A DNA stretch of 45,424 nt from Oscillospiraceae bacterium (GTDB lineage: Bacteria > Bacillota > Clostridia > Oscillospirales > Ruminococcaceae), in assembly GCA_017545185.1 (NCBI GenBank), contig JAFWQJ010000012.1, forward strand, positions 1 through 45,424, given 5' to 3'. Below, piece after piece: positions 26,372 to 35,666 of the stretch. Under the pieces are notes generated by a model. It was given only the letters and a program-made list of their open reading frames with translations. It was not told where the DNA came from and searched no databases. The first letter of the stretch is position 1. Every line of letters begins with the position of its first letter. The position numbers were made by a program, and so were the translations under genes.

Positions 26372-27387
26372 AGCCCGATACTTTTATAGATGCCGTCGGC
26401 ATGATCGACGACCGTTTTCTGGAACTGAAACAGCCGCAGCATGTTATCCGGCAGCGCAGAAGAAGGCGCGCATTGCTCGGATTCGCTGCCGCTGCCGCCG
26501 TGATCGTCCTGCCGCTGCCGGTCATGACCGCGTTCGGCGCGGATACCGCTTATGATATCCTGAACCATATTGCGCCGCCGGTCGCACAAAGCTTCACGCC
26601 GGTGCGGATGTCCTGCACGGATCAGGGCATTCAGATGACCGTCATCTCCGCGGAATGCAGCGGCAATTCCGCCGACTGCTATATCGCGATGTGCGACCTC
26701 GAACATCAGTATCCCGACGGAAACTGGGATCTGTTTGACAGCTACGATATCCGCACCGGAAAGGATATGGCCGGTACCTGTTATTTTTCGGAATACGACA
26801 GCGAAACGGATACCGCCTATTTTGTCACGCATCTGGAGACAATGGACGGCAGTCCGATGCCGAAGCGCAAGATCACATTTTCCGTCAGTGCGCTGCTGAC
26901 GGGCAAAACCAAGACAGAACGTGTGCTCGATGAGATCGACCTGAGCGCTGTGCCATACGAGCCGGAAACAATGCAGCGCACGGATTCACGCGGCGGCGGC
27001 GCAAGCGGGTATTTCCCTGACGGTGATTTCCCGGAGCCGGAGCAGTTCCGGTTCCTGATCCCTTCGGAGGAGCCGCTTTGTACGCCCGTGCCGGGAATCA
27101 ATATCCGCGGCATCGGTTATATCGACGGCGCACTGCATATCCTGACGGAATATGATAATATCCGTGAAACAGATAATCACGGCTGGATCACGCTGCAGGG
27201 CGATGATCCCGCTGACCGCTCCGTGATCAGTTTTTCGTTCTGGGACGACACACATCCGAACAGCTTTGACGAGACGATCATTCCGATCGCATACGATGCG
27301 CTCGCCGGGCGCAGTCTGTACGGCGAATTTGTCACCGCGGAGCCCTGCACGAGAGGCAACTGGCGGGTGACGTTTCCGCTGCAATAA
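26368..27387 (+). CDS. Membrane protein, probable anti-sigma or sensor partner of the ECF factor
   Basis: A 339-residue protein with a short cytoplasmic N-terminus (about 35 residues, ending in a RQRRRRR basic patch), one transmembrane helix (about 36-57), and a large extracytoplasmic domain. The genetic coupling (4-base overlap) and topology match Firmicutes anti-sigma/DUF4179-type proteins encoded after ECF sigma factors. I see no canonical zinc-binding anti-sigma HXXXCXXC motif in the short N-terminus, so the mode of sigma control is not evident. The extracytoplasmic part has no recognised motif; a ligand or envelope-stress sensing role is inferred. Confidence 0.7.
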   Translation: MKPDTFIDAVGMIDDRFLELKQPQHVIRQRRRRRALLGFAAAAAVIVLPLPVMTAFGADTAYDILNHIAPPVAQSFTPVRMSCTDQGIQMTVISAECSGNSADCYIAMCDLEHQYPDGNWDLFDSYDIRTGKDMAGTCYFSEYDSETDTAYFVTHLETMDGSPMPKRKITFSVSALLTGKTKTERVLDEIDLSAVPYEPETMQRTDSRGGGASGYFPDGDFPEPEQFRFLIPSEEPLCTPVPGINIRGIGYIDGALHILTEYDNIRETDNHGWITLQGDDPADRSVISFSFWDDTHPNSFDETIIPIAYDALAGRSLYGEFVTAEPCTRGNWRVTFPLQ

Positions 27388-27419
27388 TTGCGCGGCATCT
27401 TTCTATGATAAAAATAAGT

Positions 27420-27455
27420 ACGGGCACCGGCCGATCGGTCAGTGCCCGTTTTGTT
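27420..27455. terminator. Bidirectional terminator between convergent genes
   Basis: ACGGGCAC (27420-27427) pairs with GTGCCCGT (27442-27449), with an inner CCGATCGG palindrome, followed by TTTTGTT. It lies between the ECF partner (plus) and the small membrane protein (minus). Confidence 0.8.
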
Positions 27456-27475
27456 ATCTGCGGAAATATCCGTTT

Positions 27476-27877
27476 TCAAGCCTCCGGCGGAATCGCTTCC
27501 TCTTTCCAGTACGACACAAGCGCAAGGATCAGCAGCACGCCGCCGAGTACCGCGAACACCGGGAGCAGCGCATGGGTCCTGCCGCTGACGCGGACAATGC
27601 CCGTCACAAGGCAGCCTGCCGTACATGCCGCCGATGCACAGTGCAGCAGAAACAGCGTCCGCTCCTGCGGCGGCTTTCCGCAGAGCAGCGCGAGCAGCAG
27701 CAGCATTCCTGCGATCAGCGGCGGGGTGAATGCGTAGATCATGAAATTGCTGTAAACGCCGTAGCTGAAATGCTCGTAGACCGCGCCGAACAGCGCAAGG
27801 AACAGCGCACATCCGATGCAGACCGCGATATGCTTCAGGCTTTTTTTGTCCGCCGCGTTAATATCCGATGTAAACAA
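27476..27877 (-). CDS. Small four-TM membrane protein, function unknown
   Basis: A 133-residue hydrophobic protein with about four membrane helices (roughly residues 16-35, 45-64, 76-95 and 104-122) and a charged C-terminus (WKEEAIPPEA). I do not recognise a family. The apparent start is TTG at 27877, which overlaps the end of the upstream phosphodiester glycosidase-family gene by 20 bases; AAAGGAG lies about 11 bases upstream. The overlap implies translational coupling and perhaps a shared envelope function. A terminator follows its stop. Confidence 0.65.
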   Translation of the reverse strand: MFTSDINAADKKSLKHIAVCIGCALFLALFGAVYEHFSYGVYSNFMIYAFTPPLIAGMLLLLALLCGKPPQERTLFLLHCASAACTAGCLVTGIVRVSGRTHALLPVFAVLGGVLLILALVSYWKEEAIPPEA

Positions 27878-29120
27878 TGTCGCTCACGCTCCTTTCGCGG
27901 ATCGTTCTGCCGCTGGTCGTCGGGTTGTTGATGACCTCTCCGTTGAAATACATGGTCGAGGAGCCGCCGCCGTCAAGATTGTATGCGGTGTATGCGCCGA
28001 CGCCCTGCATGAACTCCGCAAGCTGCGCCAAAGAAAGACCGTCGCTTTCCGAGGTTCTGCCGTCCGAGACCACAAACACATAATGCTGGCTGTCAATAAT
28101 GCCGATCGCGGTGCGCGGATTGCTCGCCATGGAACGCGAGACCTCGGAGTTTTCGTCAACCATGACCGTTCCGTTTTCAATCAGGCGCGGACCGAACATG
28201 AAGCACTGCCATGTGCCCATATCAAGGAGCTCCTGTGCGGAATGCTCGGCGCTGGTGGTGATGAAGAAGCTGCCGTCCGCCATGATGCAGAGAAAATCGG
28301 TATTGTCCCGCGGCACATCGCGGTAAAGCACGCCGTTCCGGATCACATAGCCGTGCGTATGCGTGCCGTAGAAGTCGCCGTTGATCGCAAGGATCGCGCC
28401 GTTGTTTGCAGCGATTTTCGAGGTCGATTCCGTAATGTTCCTGCCGTAGGTATCCTTTGCAAAGGCCGTTTTCAGATACTGCACCGAGCTGACCTGAATG
28501 TCCGCGACATAGACCGAGGTATCATAAAAGCTGTATTCGGACAGCTCGATGCTGATGTTCTCGTCCTGATAATGGTTTGCATCATTGAGGTACGGGGATT
28601 CCGGTGCGGGCGGTTCCGTTTCCGGCTCCGGCTCCGTCGCTGCAGGCGGCTGCGTTACGGTTGTCGTCGGTTTTACGGTTGTTGTCGGTTTTGCGGCTGT
28701 GGTTTCTTTTGCGGATGCCGGCTGCTCGGTGTTCGCAGCGGTATTGCTGCTTTTGCTGTTCCCGGCTGCCGACGGCGCCAGCGTTCTGACTGTCCGCCCG
28801 GCAGACTGCGCAGGCTCGGTGCCGGCTTCTGCCTCATCCGCGGACCCGGTTCCGATAATGTCTGTTCCGGCTGCTGCTGTTTCCGTCTGCGTGCCGTGCT
28901 GCTGCGGAACTGCGGTTTCCGCAGGTGTATCCCAGGCGCTTTCTGCGGGCAAAGCCGTGCCGCTGACCGCTTCCTTCTCCGGCTCCGCAAACAGGGAGAG
29001 ATTCATCTCCTTCGCGCCGGTCTGCACGCTGCTGGCCAGCACAAAGGTATCCAGCAGGACATAAGCAGAAAAGCCTGCAAGCAATGCGCCGTATACGATC
29101 GCGATTTTTTTGTAATTCAA
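27858..29120 (-). CDS. Exported phosphodiester glycosidase (NAGPA)-domain protein
   Basis: About 420 residues. A membrane anchor or signal (about residues 5-27, AIVYGALLAGFSAYVLL) is followed by a long Thr/Ala/Pro/Glu-rich linker (about 40-175, with repeated TTTVKPTTTV-like segments) and a C-terminal NAGPA/DUF2233 domain (about 180-420). Domain hallmarks are AINGDFYGTHTHGYVIRNG, MFGPRLIENG, SNPRTAIGI and YNLDGGGSSTMYFNG. The family includes N-acetylglucosamine-1-phosphodiester alpha-N-acetylglucosaminidase; bacterial members probably act on cell-wall glycans, but the substrate here is unknown. I chose TTG at 29120, with GGGAGG eight bases upstream; longer upstream frames lack such a site and run through a terminator. 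A small membrane-protein gene overlaps its 3' end. Confidence 0.85.
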   Translation of the reverse strand: MNYKKIAIVYGALLAGFSAYVLLDTFVLASSVQTGAKEMNLSLFAEPEKEAVSGTALPAESAWDTPAETAVPQQHGTQTETAAAGTDIIGTGSADEAEAGTEPAQSAGRTVRTLAPSAAGNSKSSNTAANTEQPASAKETTAAKPTTTVKPTTTVTQPPAATEPEPETEPPAPESPYLNDANHYQDENISIELSEYSFYDTSVYVADIQVSSVQYLKTAFAKDTYGRNITESTSKIAANNGAILAINGDFYGTHTHGYVIRNGVLYRDVPRDNTDFLCIMADGSFFITTSAEHSAQELLDMGTWQCFMFGPRLIENGTVMVDENSEVSRSMASNPRTAIGIIDSQHYVFVVSDGRTSESDGLSLAQLAEFMQGVGAYTAYNLDGGGSSTMYFNGEVINNPTTSGRTIRERSVSDIVYIGY

Positions 29121-29145
29121 ACTGACCGCCTCCCTTTCATGCTGC

Positions 29146-29154
29146 ATCATAGCA
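29146..29154 (-). promoter_or_regulatory. Extended -10 promoter of the phosphodiester glycosidase-domain gene
   Basis: Minus-strand TGC-TATGAT (29154-29146) lies just downstream of a terminator and about 26 bases before the TTG start. No good -35 is present (AGATTA at 17 nt), which extended -10 promoters tolerate. Confidence 0.5.
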
Positions 29155-29175
29155 CAAACATCCCAAAATAATCTG

Positions 29176-29212
29176 AAAAAAGCGGCCTGTCCTGCAAAAC
29201 AGAACAGACCGC
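29176..29212 (-). terminator. Terminator of the giant S8 protease gene
   Basis: On the minus strand GCGGTCTGTTCTG pairs with CAGGACAGGCCGC along 13 positions (two G-T pairs), with loop TTTTG, followed by TTTTTT. It lies 110 bases after the protease stop. Confidence 0.85.
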
Positions 29213-29237
29213 ATTCATTTGTCTGACAGCCCGCTGC

Positions 29238-29259
29238 TTCTGTTATATTATAAACAGAA
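29238..29259. promoter_or_regulatory. Palindrome overlapping a TATAAT, possible operator
   Basis: TTCTGTT (29238-29244) and AACAGAA (29253-29259) form a perfect dyad with an 8-base centre containing a minus-strand TATAAT (29252-29247). Any transcript starting here would meet the terminator at 29212-29176 before reaching the next gene, so the site could drive an attenuated leader, or be fortuitous. Confidence 0.35.
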
Positions 29260-29321
29260 ACTGTGGGCATCCGGTGAAAACTGCCGGAAAATCCGGCGTC
29301 AGCCTGCTGTCCGGCAGGTCA

Positions 29322-32300
29322 TCATTCCCGGTAAATCACCCCGGGTTGATCTTCGTAGATACGATCCCACCACGGCAGGATCGGCACAGCCTTCGTCGGC
29401 CATTCCACCTGCCTGAGGATCAGCATCAGATCACGGGTGTCCAGCACGCCGTTCAGATCCAGATCCGCATCGAACCGGATCCAGTCCGGGTCGATCGCCG
29501 GATGCTCCGCGAGCAGCGCCGACAACAGCACGGCATCTGCCTCCGTTGTTTCGCCGTCTCCGTTCAGGTCACCGCTCGTGTTCTCCGTATGCCACGATGA
29601 CATGGAATATTCCAGCGGCAGGAACAGGAAATGGTAATAGTCTGAATACCGTGTAAGAGCGATCCCCGGTCTTCCGAACACCACTGCCGATTTCGGAATC
29701 TCCGCGAAAAGTCCCGGCTGATAGTGCTCCACATACAACGAATCATACTCCGCAGCATAAACAGAAGTCGTGAACGTATAGGTCGATCTGCCCGGAATGA
29801 TCCCGTAAGCCTCCGCATAGCGTGTTTCGGTATCCACACGGTACAGAACGCCGTTTTCGGTATCCTCCACGATCTGCATGTTCTCATGCGTCAGATCCGT
29901 CATCTGCATCTTCCACTGCTGGTTCGAGCTTGAAATGTCTGTTGCAGAAAACAGGAACAGCACAAACTCACCCTTCCAGACATCCGCGATCAGCTCACCC
30001 TTTCTTGAGAAGAACGCATCGCCGAGATAGCTTCCGGAACTGTCATACATCTGCACGGAGAGCTTGCAGCGCGCATCGTAGACAGAAAGCTGAACGTCAG
30101 CCTCCAGTTCGGAATAATAGGAATAGATCAGATAGCGGTTTTCCTCGCTGTTCTTCACCTCATATTCATAATCGAGCATCAGCGGTTTGATCGGGATATC
30201 AAGCACCTTCTCATAGCAGAGATCCGCAAGCTCCTCCTTCGGCATGATGATCGGGAAATCCACATCCAGCATACCGACATATCTGCCACAGCCGATGTAA
30301 TTGACGGACGCCGTTCCGATATCTGTATCGTTTATAATGTAACGCTGGACATAGTCCGTTCCTTCCGTCAGCGTATAATCGCCGTCCCGGATCACAATCT
30401 CCGGCGTGACCTGCTCGCCTGTCCAGACCACAGGCTCAGCAATGACCTCGCAGTCGGCCAGTGCCTTCTGCTCCGTTTCCAGCCGGAAATGCAGCGTACC
30501 CTCACGCCGCAGGCCGTTGTACTTCACCATGATATAGCGGGTATCGCCCTTCGGCACGAAGAAGGTCAGCGCCTTGATGCCGGTGCCGGCACACTGCTCC
30601 GTCATGTCCGCCTCCGGTGTGAACACGCGCAGCACGATATCCGGGATGTCCTCGGAAACCAGAAGATAATCGGCAGCTTCCTCCGACGTCATCCGGAACC
30701 ACGCGAGCCGGTTGTCAAGCGTCAGCGGAACGGCATGTTCTCCCGGCGTCAGCTCGGGCGGCTCCTCATCCGGCAGCTTCACTTTGATCCGATAGGTGCC
30801 GGAGCCGGAACCGTAGGAATACTTTGTGGAGCGGAGCGTAAACGGCACCTCTCCGAACATGACATTGGCGTCATCCTCCGCATAGGCAACGATAAAATCG
30901 CGACCCTGCTGCAGGACCGTGCCGTCCTTCATCGTCAGCGTGACCGGTGCCTCCACCTTTCCGCCGGTATATACCGCATCGGTGACAGTCATTTCCGCAT
31001 CGGCCAGCGAATACGGTGCCACCACAGTGATATTCGTCGCACCGCCCCGCTCCGCATACCTGCGGGATACGGAAACGCAGTACAGGCCGTTTTTCAGCAG
31101 ATAGTCATTCTTGTCGTCCTGCATCGGCTGCATCAGCGAGAGCGACTGCAGCTTTTCATCCAGCCGGTAGACCTGATACTGCAGCGCACCGCCGGAGGTC
31201 TGCTCGTTCAGCACGCGGTAGCGCGCACTGGTATAATTGTTCTCCGCGCGGTCCGCACGGAACCAGACCGTCTGAAATTTCTGCTGCTCACAGCTGACCG
31301 CCGCGGTCTCGCCGAGCGGAACGGTCTCCTCCGGCACATTCTGCATCGGATAAATGATCTCGTAGCTGCGCTCGACCCGGCCGATGAACAGTCCCGTACC
31401 GACCAGAAGAATCTTCGCGGAGCCGGGCACCTCATTGCCGGAATGGATGACCAGATAGTCCTCGCCCTCCGTCAGGCGCTCATCCCCGTAGGTCAGCCGG
31501 ATCTTCGGCTGAAAGACCATGTCATCCTCATAGACCGCATAGAGATTGCCGCTCAGATCCGCCTCGCGGATATCGCGCAGACGGTCGGAGATCACCAGCG
31601 TAAATTCGGCATTCCGCTCCTCGCGGATCGCACAGGTCAGATAGTACATCTGACCGGCGTTCATTTTCAGCGAGCCGCAGAACTGCCCGTCATTCTGACT
31701 GGAATACGCGCTCGTCGCATAGACCGTACCGGCGGCATCCGGCTTGCTGGACACGACGCAGAGCGCCGAGATATTCGTATATTGCTGTCCGCCGCGCATC
31801 GTGCCGCTGCGGAGGTAATCCGCCCATTCCTGCCGGAAGCGCGGATCCGTGCCGCCGTAGAAGTAATAGGTACCGGTCTTTTCCGGGATAAACAGCACCG
31901 TTGCGCGGTCCGCCTTGCCGGAGAGCGAGACCGGGATCGGCGTATCTGCCGGAACGCGGTCGATCACATCCGTCCGGACCGTCACGCTGCCCTGATATGC
32001 CCCGAGGCCGAACAGATCCAGCTGATAATGCATATTCCGCTGCGTGATCATCACGGTATAATCCGTGCCCTCCGTGAGCTCCGTACCCGCCGGGGAAACG
32101 ACCTTCAGCGGCGGATGCCAGTCCGCATCAAAGCTGCCGAATGCAGTCGGGATCAGCGAGACCGTGCAGTCTGCAAGCAGCGTTTTTTCGGTATTCGCCT
32201 TCGTCAGAAGCAGCGAACACCGCCGCTGCCAGCGCGGTGCAGCAGTCAGATAATAGGTCTGCCCTGCCGTCAGGTCTGCGGTCATCCGCGCACTGTGATC

Positions 32301-35300
32301 CGGCTGCAGGACAAATCTGCCGCAGAGCCGGCCGTTCTCATCGGTCAGCAGACCGTTCATCGGCGCCTCGCCTGCCGTTTCCAGATACCATTCGCCCGAT
32401 TCCGGCACCGTCAGCTGATAGAAGCCTGTTTCGGTTCCGTCGGCGAACAGCGGCGTCTCCGGCAGCAGCTCCGTACTGGAATGCGCACCGGATACAACGG
32501 CCTTCACATCAAACTGCTCCGTCTTTCCGGCAGTATCGGTCAGAACACAGCGGTAATCGTATTCCCCGATCCGGCCGCTGTCCGGCGAGAACACAAAGCC
32601 GTTCTCACCCGCGAGCGGCTCGGCAGCTTCCCCGTTCAGGCGATACCACTGACAGGTCAGGCCGTCGCCCATTGCCGTCACAAGGAATGCGCCGTATTCA
32701 TGCAGGGAAATCTGCAGCGTTTTTGTATTGACCCGCATGACAAGCGGCTCCTGACAGCGGTGTACCGTTTCACAGGCATCCAGCGCGGAGAGCGTCTCCG
32801 GTGCGTGGATATAGGTCTCCGCATCAAAGGCATCCGCCGCGATCTCCTTTGCGGCATCTGTCAGCTTGACCGCCTTGACGCTGAACATGCTTTCCGTTTC
32901 AAGCGTCTCCGCGTTTTCCAGCACCGCGCCGTAAAGGATCGCGGATGCAAATGCATAGCGCGGAACATGCTTCACGATCGGCAGTTCGATGACGCCCGCG
33001 ATCACGCCGCCGAAGGAACGGAATTCCAGTGTTTCCAGCTGCGGGAATGTGACCGTATCAAAGCCGGTTCCGAGCCTTGTTCCGAAGAACGCATTGGTGC
33101 CCGCGGACTTGATCTTTCCGTAGTCCATGACCAGCGTGAATGCCTCACTGCAGGTCCCGAGCGCGAGTGCATTTTCACGGAGCTCCGTGATACCGGGCAG
33201 TTCCAGCAGCCGCAGCCCGGAGCAGTCCGAGAAGCTGCCCTTTGGGAGCACGGTCACGGTCTCCGGCAGAGACACGCGCAGCAATGCCTTGTCTCCCGCA
33301 AAGACGCCGTCGCCGAGCGTTTCCAGCGAATCCAGCGTCAGACTGCCCTGCCACGCCTTGCAGCCCGCCAAGCAGCTGCTGCCGAGCGCCTTCACCTGCC
33401 GCCAGTCCGGAGCCAGCTCCGTCAGCGCAATGCAATTCAGGCAGGCTTCGCTGCCGAATTCCGTGACAGCCGGGACCGTCAGCTTTTTCAGGCCGGTGCA
33501 GTCCGCAAAGCAGCGGTCAGGCAGCACGGCGAGCGCATTGAGCGCCATTTCCTCCAGGCTGCTGCATCCCTCAAAGACCGATGCGCCGAGCGAATCCGCC
33601 TCCGCATGGAGCGTGACCGCTTCCAGCGCGGCATCACCGAAAAACGCCTCCCTGCCGGCGGTTTTCACGCCGGGTGCCGTGACCGTATCCAGATTGACGC
33701 AGTCTTTGAATGCGCCGTCACCGATCTCCGTGACGGATTCCGGCAGCTTGACCGTCTCAACGGCATGATTGCCTGCAAATGCCTCTGCCGCGACCGCCGT
33801 CACCGGAATGCCGTCCGCGGTCTCCGGGATCGTGACCGATTTGCGGATGCCGGTATAGGACTTCACGGTGCCGTCCTCAATGACCAGCGCACCGGCGATA
33901 TCCTTGCCGCCGATCGTATAGACCGCCTCGGCGGGCACACTGTCGATGTACTTATCCTTCACGGCGATCGCCGTGACTCTTGTCGATTCCGAGATCACGA
34001 GCGGCTCTGTATAGAGCGTGCCGTTCTCCCTGTCTGGGACCGTGCCGTCCGTGGTGTAATAGATCTGCATATCCGGGCTTTCCGCCGTGATGCTGACGGT
34101 CTGCTCCGTGCCGTAATTGCCCGCCTTGCGGGAAAAGACCGGTGCCTTGCAGATGCCTTCATCCCAGTGAAAATTCTTCATGCAGACCAGTCCCCAGCCG
34201 GTATCCGAATCAAATCCGGCCTTGCCGAGGTCGGTCGCATTCAGACAGAGCAGGTTCTCCGCCCGCGCCGCCGTGATCTCCGGATCGTAGCTGCAGAGCA
34301 GCGCACAGCAGGCCGTCACATGCGGCGTCGCCATGCTCGTGCCGTTTTTGGATTCCAGCGTGTCAGCGCCGTCCTTGCCGTAGCTGCGGATGCCGACGCC
34401 CGGCGCGGATACGTCGATCATGTCGCCGTAATTTGAAAACTCCGCACGCTTCATTTCCTCTCCGACCGCCGCGACGGTGATGCAGCTTTCGATGCTGCTC
34501 GGATAGAAATACCGTGCATCGTCCGCGTTATTGCCCGCGGCCGCACAGCAGATGATACCCTTTTTCTCGGCGATCATCATGGCCTCGACCTCAAGCGGAT
34601 TGACGCCCAGACCGCCGAAGCTCATGTTCAGGACATCCGCATCGTTTTCGAGCGCGTACATGATGCCCGCATAGATCTGCTCGTCGCTGGCGGTGCCGTT
34701 GCTGTCGAACGATTTGATCGGCAGGATCTTGACATTGTCCGGCGTCAGCTCGCAGATCGTGCCGGAGACATGCGTGCCGTGGCTGATGTCATCCGCAAAG
34801 CCGTCCGTACCGGAGCTTGAGAAGTTGACGCCGCCTTCCAGCACTCTGCCGTCAAACAGCGCCGGCGCGGTGTTCAGGCCGGTGTCAATGACCGCGACCT
34901 TGACCTCCGGCAGTTCTTTGCCCTTCAAATAAGTGTCGTAAAACTGCTCCGTCCCAATCAGTCCGGCACCCCATGTCATATAGCTGCCGGTATCCAGCGC
35001 GCTGACCGTGCTTTCTTCCGCGGATTCCAGCTCGATCGGGTCGATCTGCACGATATGCGACGGCTGCACATACTGCACCGCCGGATCCTGCTGATAAAGC
35101 TGATATGCCGCATAGGCCGCGGCCGTATCCGCATACTGGAAAATGTGAAGATCGTTGTAGCCGTCCGCTGTTTTCTGTGCACCGTGCGGGTCGATCTGCC
35201 CCTTCGCCTTGACGATCAGACGGGCGGTCTGAAATTCGTTCGTGACCGTCAGCAGACTGCCGTCGGATTCCGTTTCATAGCCGTATTCCGCGGCGGCATC

Positions 35301-35642
35301 CGCAAAGCGCCGGATCGTGCCGGCCGTCTGCAGCCTGCTGTCCGGTGCGGCGGAGACGATCATCAGCTCGCCGTTCCGTATTTTCAGATCGCCGCAGGAA
35401 TCCGTCGGGATGCCGTCCGCAGAGAGCAGCCCCGTTTCGCTGTCATAGCAGACCGTCTCATAGAACGATCTGTTCTCATCCTGCTGCGTCACCGCGGTGA
35501 TCTGCTCCGCAAATGCCGTCAGTGCCGTTCCGTCCGTATCTGCCGCACCCGGAACGGTCACCGCCGTGACCGGCAGTGCCGCGACCAGCTGCATCCCCGT
35601 AACAGCCGCCGTCACGACACATCCGATTCGTTTCTGTTTCAT
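29322..35642 (-). CDS. Giant secreted subtilisin-like (S8) protease with chitobiase-like, LRR and dockerin modules
   Basis: A 2106-residue extracellular protein. In order: signal peptide (about 1-30); propeptide-like region (to about 215); S8 protease domain (about 225-490) with the full triad, aspartate in KVAVIDTGLN (253), histidine in SHGTHVSGT (288) and serine in NGTSMATPH (436); a chitobiase C-terminal-like module (about 500-577, YYTTDGTVPD); BspA-type leucine-rich repeats (about 585-950, e.g. LPESVTEIGDGAFKDC); a long region of beta-sandwich-like repeats, several with an LTEGTDYTV or LTEGEDYLV motif; and a dockerin (about 2023-2082) with calcium loops DLNGDGETTEAD and DADLDLNGVLDTRD, plus a 25-residue tail. 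It should be displayed on or near a cellulosome. Start ATG at 35642 (GGGG eight bases upstream) is chosen over TTG two codons earlier. The helicase stop is 24 bases upstream, so they could share a transcript. Confidence 0.92.
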   Translation of the reverse strand: MKQKRIGCVVTAAVTGMQLVAALPVTAVTVPGAADTDGTALTAFAEQITAVTQQDENRSFYETVCYDSETGLLSADGIPTDSCGDLKIRNGELMIVSAAPDSRLQTAGTIRRFADAAAEYGYETESDGSLLTVTNEFQTARLIVKAKGQIDPHGAQKTADGYNDLHIFQYADTAAAYAAYQLYQQDPAVQYVQPSHIVQIDPIELESAEESTVSALDTGSYMTWGAGLIGTEQFYDTYLKGKELPEVKVAVIDTGLNTAPALFDGRVLEGGVNFSSSGTDGFADDISHGTHVSGTICELTPDNVKILPIKSFDSNGTASDEQIYAGIMYALENDADVLNMSFGGLGVNPLEVEAMMIAEKKGIICCAAAGNNADDARYFYPSSIESCITVAAVGEEMKRAEFSNYGDMIDVSAPGVGIRSYGKDGADTLESKNGTSMATPHVTACCALLCSYDPEITAARAENLLCLNATDLGKAGFDSDTGWGLVCMKNFHWDEGICKAPVFSRKAGNYGTEQTVSITAESPDMQIYYTTDGTVPDRENGTLYTEPLVISESTRVTAIAVKDKYIDSVPAEAVYTIGGKDIAGALVIEDGTVKSYTGIRKSVTIPETADGIPVTAVAAEAFAGNHAVETVKLPESVTEIGDGAFKDCVNLDTVTAPGVKTAGREAFFGDAALEAVTLHAEADSLGASVFEGCSSLEEMALNALAVLPDRCFADCTGLKKLTVPAVTEFGSEACLNCIALTELAPDWRQVKALGSSCLAGCKAWQGSLTLDSLETLGDGVFAGDKALLRVSLPETVTVLPKGSFSDCSGLRLLELPGITELRENALALGTCSEAFTLVMDYGKIKSAGTNAFFGTRLGTGFDTVTFPQLETLEFRSFGGVIAGVIELPIVKHVPRYAFASAILYGAVLENAETLETESMFSVKAVKLTDAAKEIAADAFDAETYIHAPETLSALDACETVHRCQEPLVMRVNTKTLQISLHEYGAFLVTAMGDGLTCQWYRLNGEAAEPLAGENGFVFSPDSGRIGEYDYRCVLTDTAGKTEQFDVKAVVSGAHSSTELLPETPLFADGTETGFYQLTVPESGEWYLETAGEAPMNGLLTDENGRLCGRFVLQPDHSARMTADLTAGQTYYLTAAPRWQRRCSLLLTKANTEKTLLADCTVSLIPTAFGSFDADWHPPLKVVSPAGTELTEGTDYTVMITQRNMHYQLDLFGLGAYQGSVTVRTDVIDRVPADTPIPVSLSGKADRATVLFIPEKTGTYYFYGGTDPRFRQEWADYLRSGTMRGGQQYTNISALCVVSSKPDAAGTVYATSAYSSQNDGQFCGSLKMNAGQMYYLTCAIREERNAEFTLVISDRLRDIREADLSGNLYAVYEDDMVFQPKIRLTYGDERLTEGEDYLVIHSGNEVPGSAKILLVGTGLFIGRVERSYEIIYPMQNVPEETVPLGETAAVSCEQQKFQTVWFRADRAENNYTSARYRVLNEQTSGGALQYQVYRLDEKLQSLSLMQPMQDDKNDYLLKNGLYCVSVSRRYAERGGATNITVVAPYSLADAEMTVTDAVYTGGKVEAPVTLTMKDGTVLQQGRDFIVAYAEDDANVMFGEVPFTLRSTKYSYGSGSGTYRIKVKLPDEEPPELTPGEHAVPLTLDNRLAWFRMTSEEAADYLLVSEDIPDIVLRVFTPEADMTEQCAGTGIKALTFFVPKGDTRYIMVKYNGLRREGTLHFRLETEQKALADCEVIAEPVVWTGEQVTPEIVIRDGDYTLTEGTDYVQRYIINDTDIGTASVNYIGCGRYVGMLDVDFPIIMPKEELADLCYEKVLDIPIKPLMLDYEYEVKNSEENRYLIYSYYSELEADVQLSVYDARCKLSVQMYDSSGSYLGDAFFSRKGELIADVWKGEFVLFLFSATDISSSNQQWKMQMTDLTHENMQIVEDTENGVLYRVDTETRYAEAYGIIPGRSTYTFTTSVYAAEYDSLYVEHYQPGLFAEIPKSAVVFGRPGIALTRYSDYYHFLFLPLEYSMSSWHTENTSGDLNGDGETTEADAVLLSALLAEHPAIDPDWIRFDADLDLNGVLDTRDLMLILRQVEWPTKAVPILPWWDRIYEDQPGVIYRE

Positions 35643-35666
35643 GTTCAATGCCCCTTTTTTATGAAT

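Noticed and set aside
30489-34436. 1315-codon plus-strand frame opposite the S8 protease
   Set aside because: Same reason: an Arg/His/Leu-rich antisense frame with no family motif, covering a well-supported minus-strand gene.
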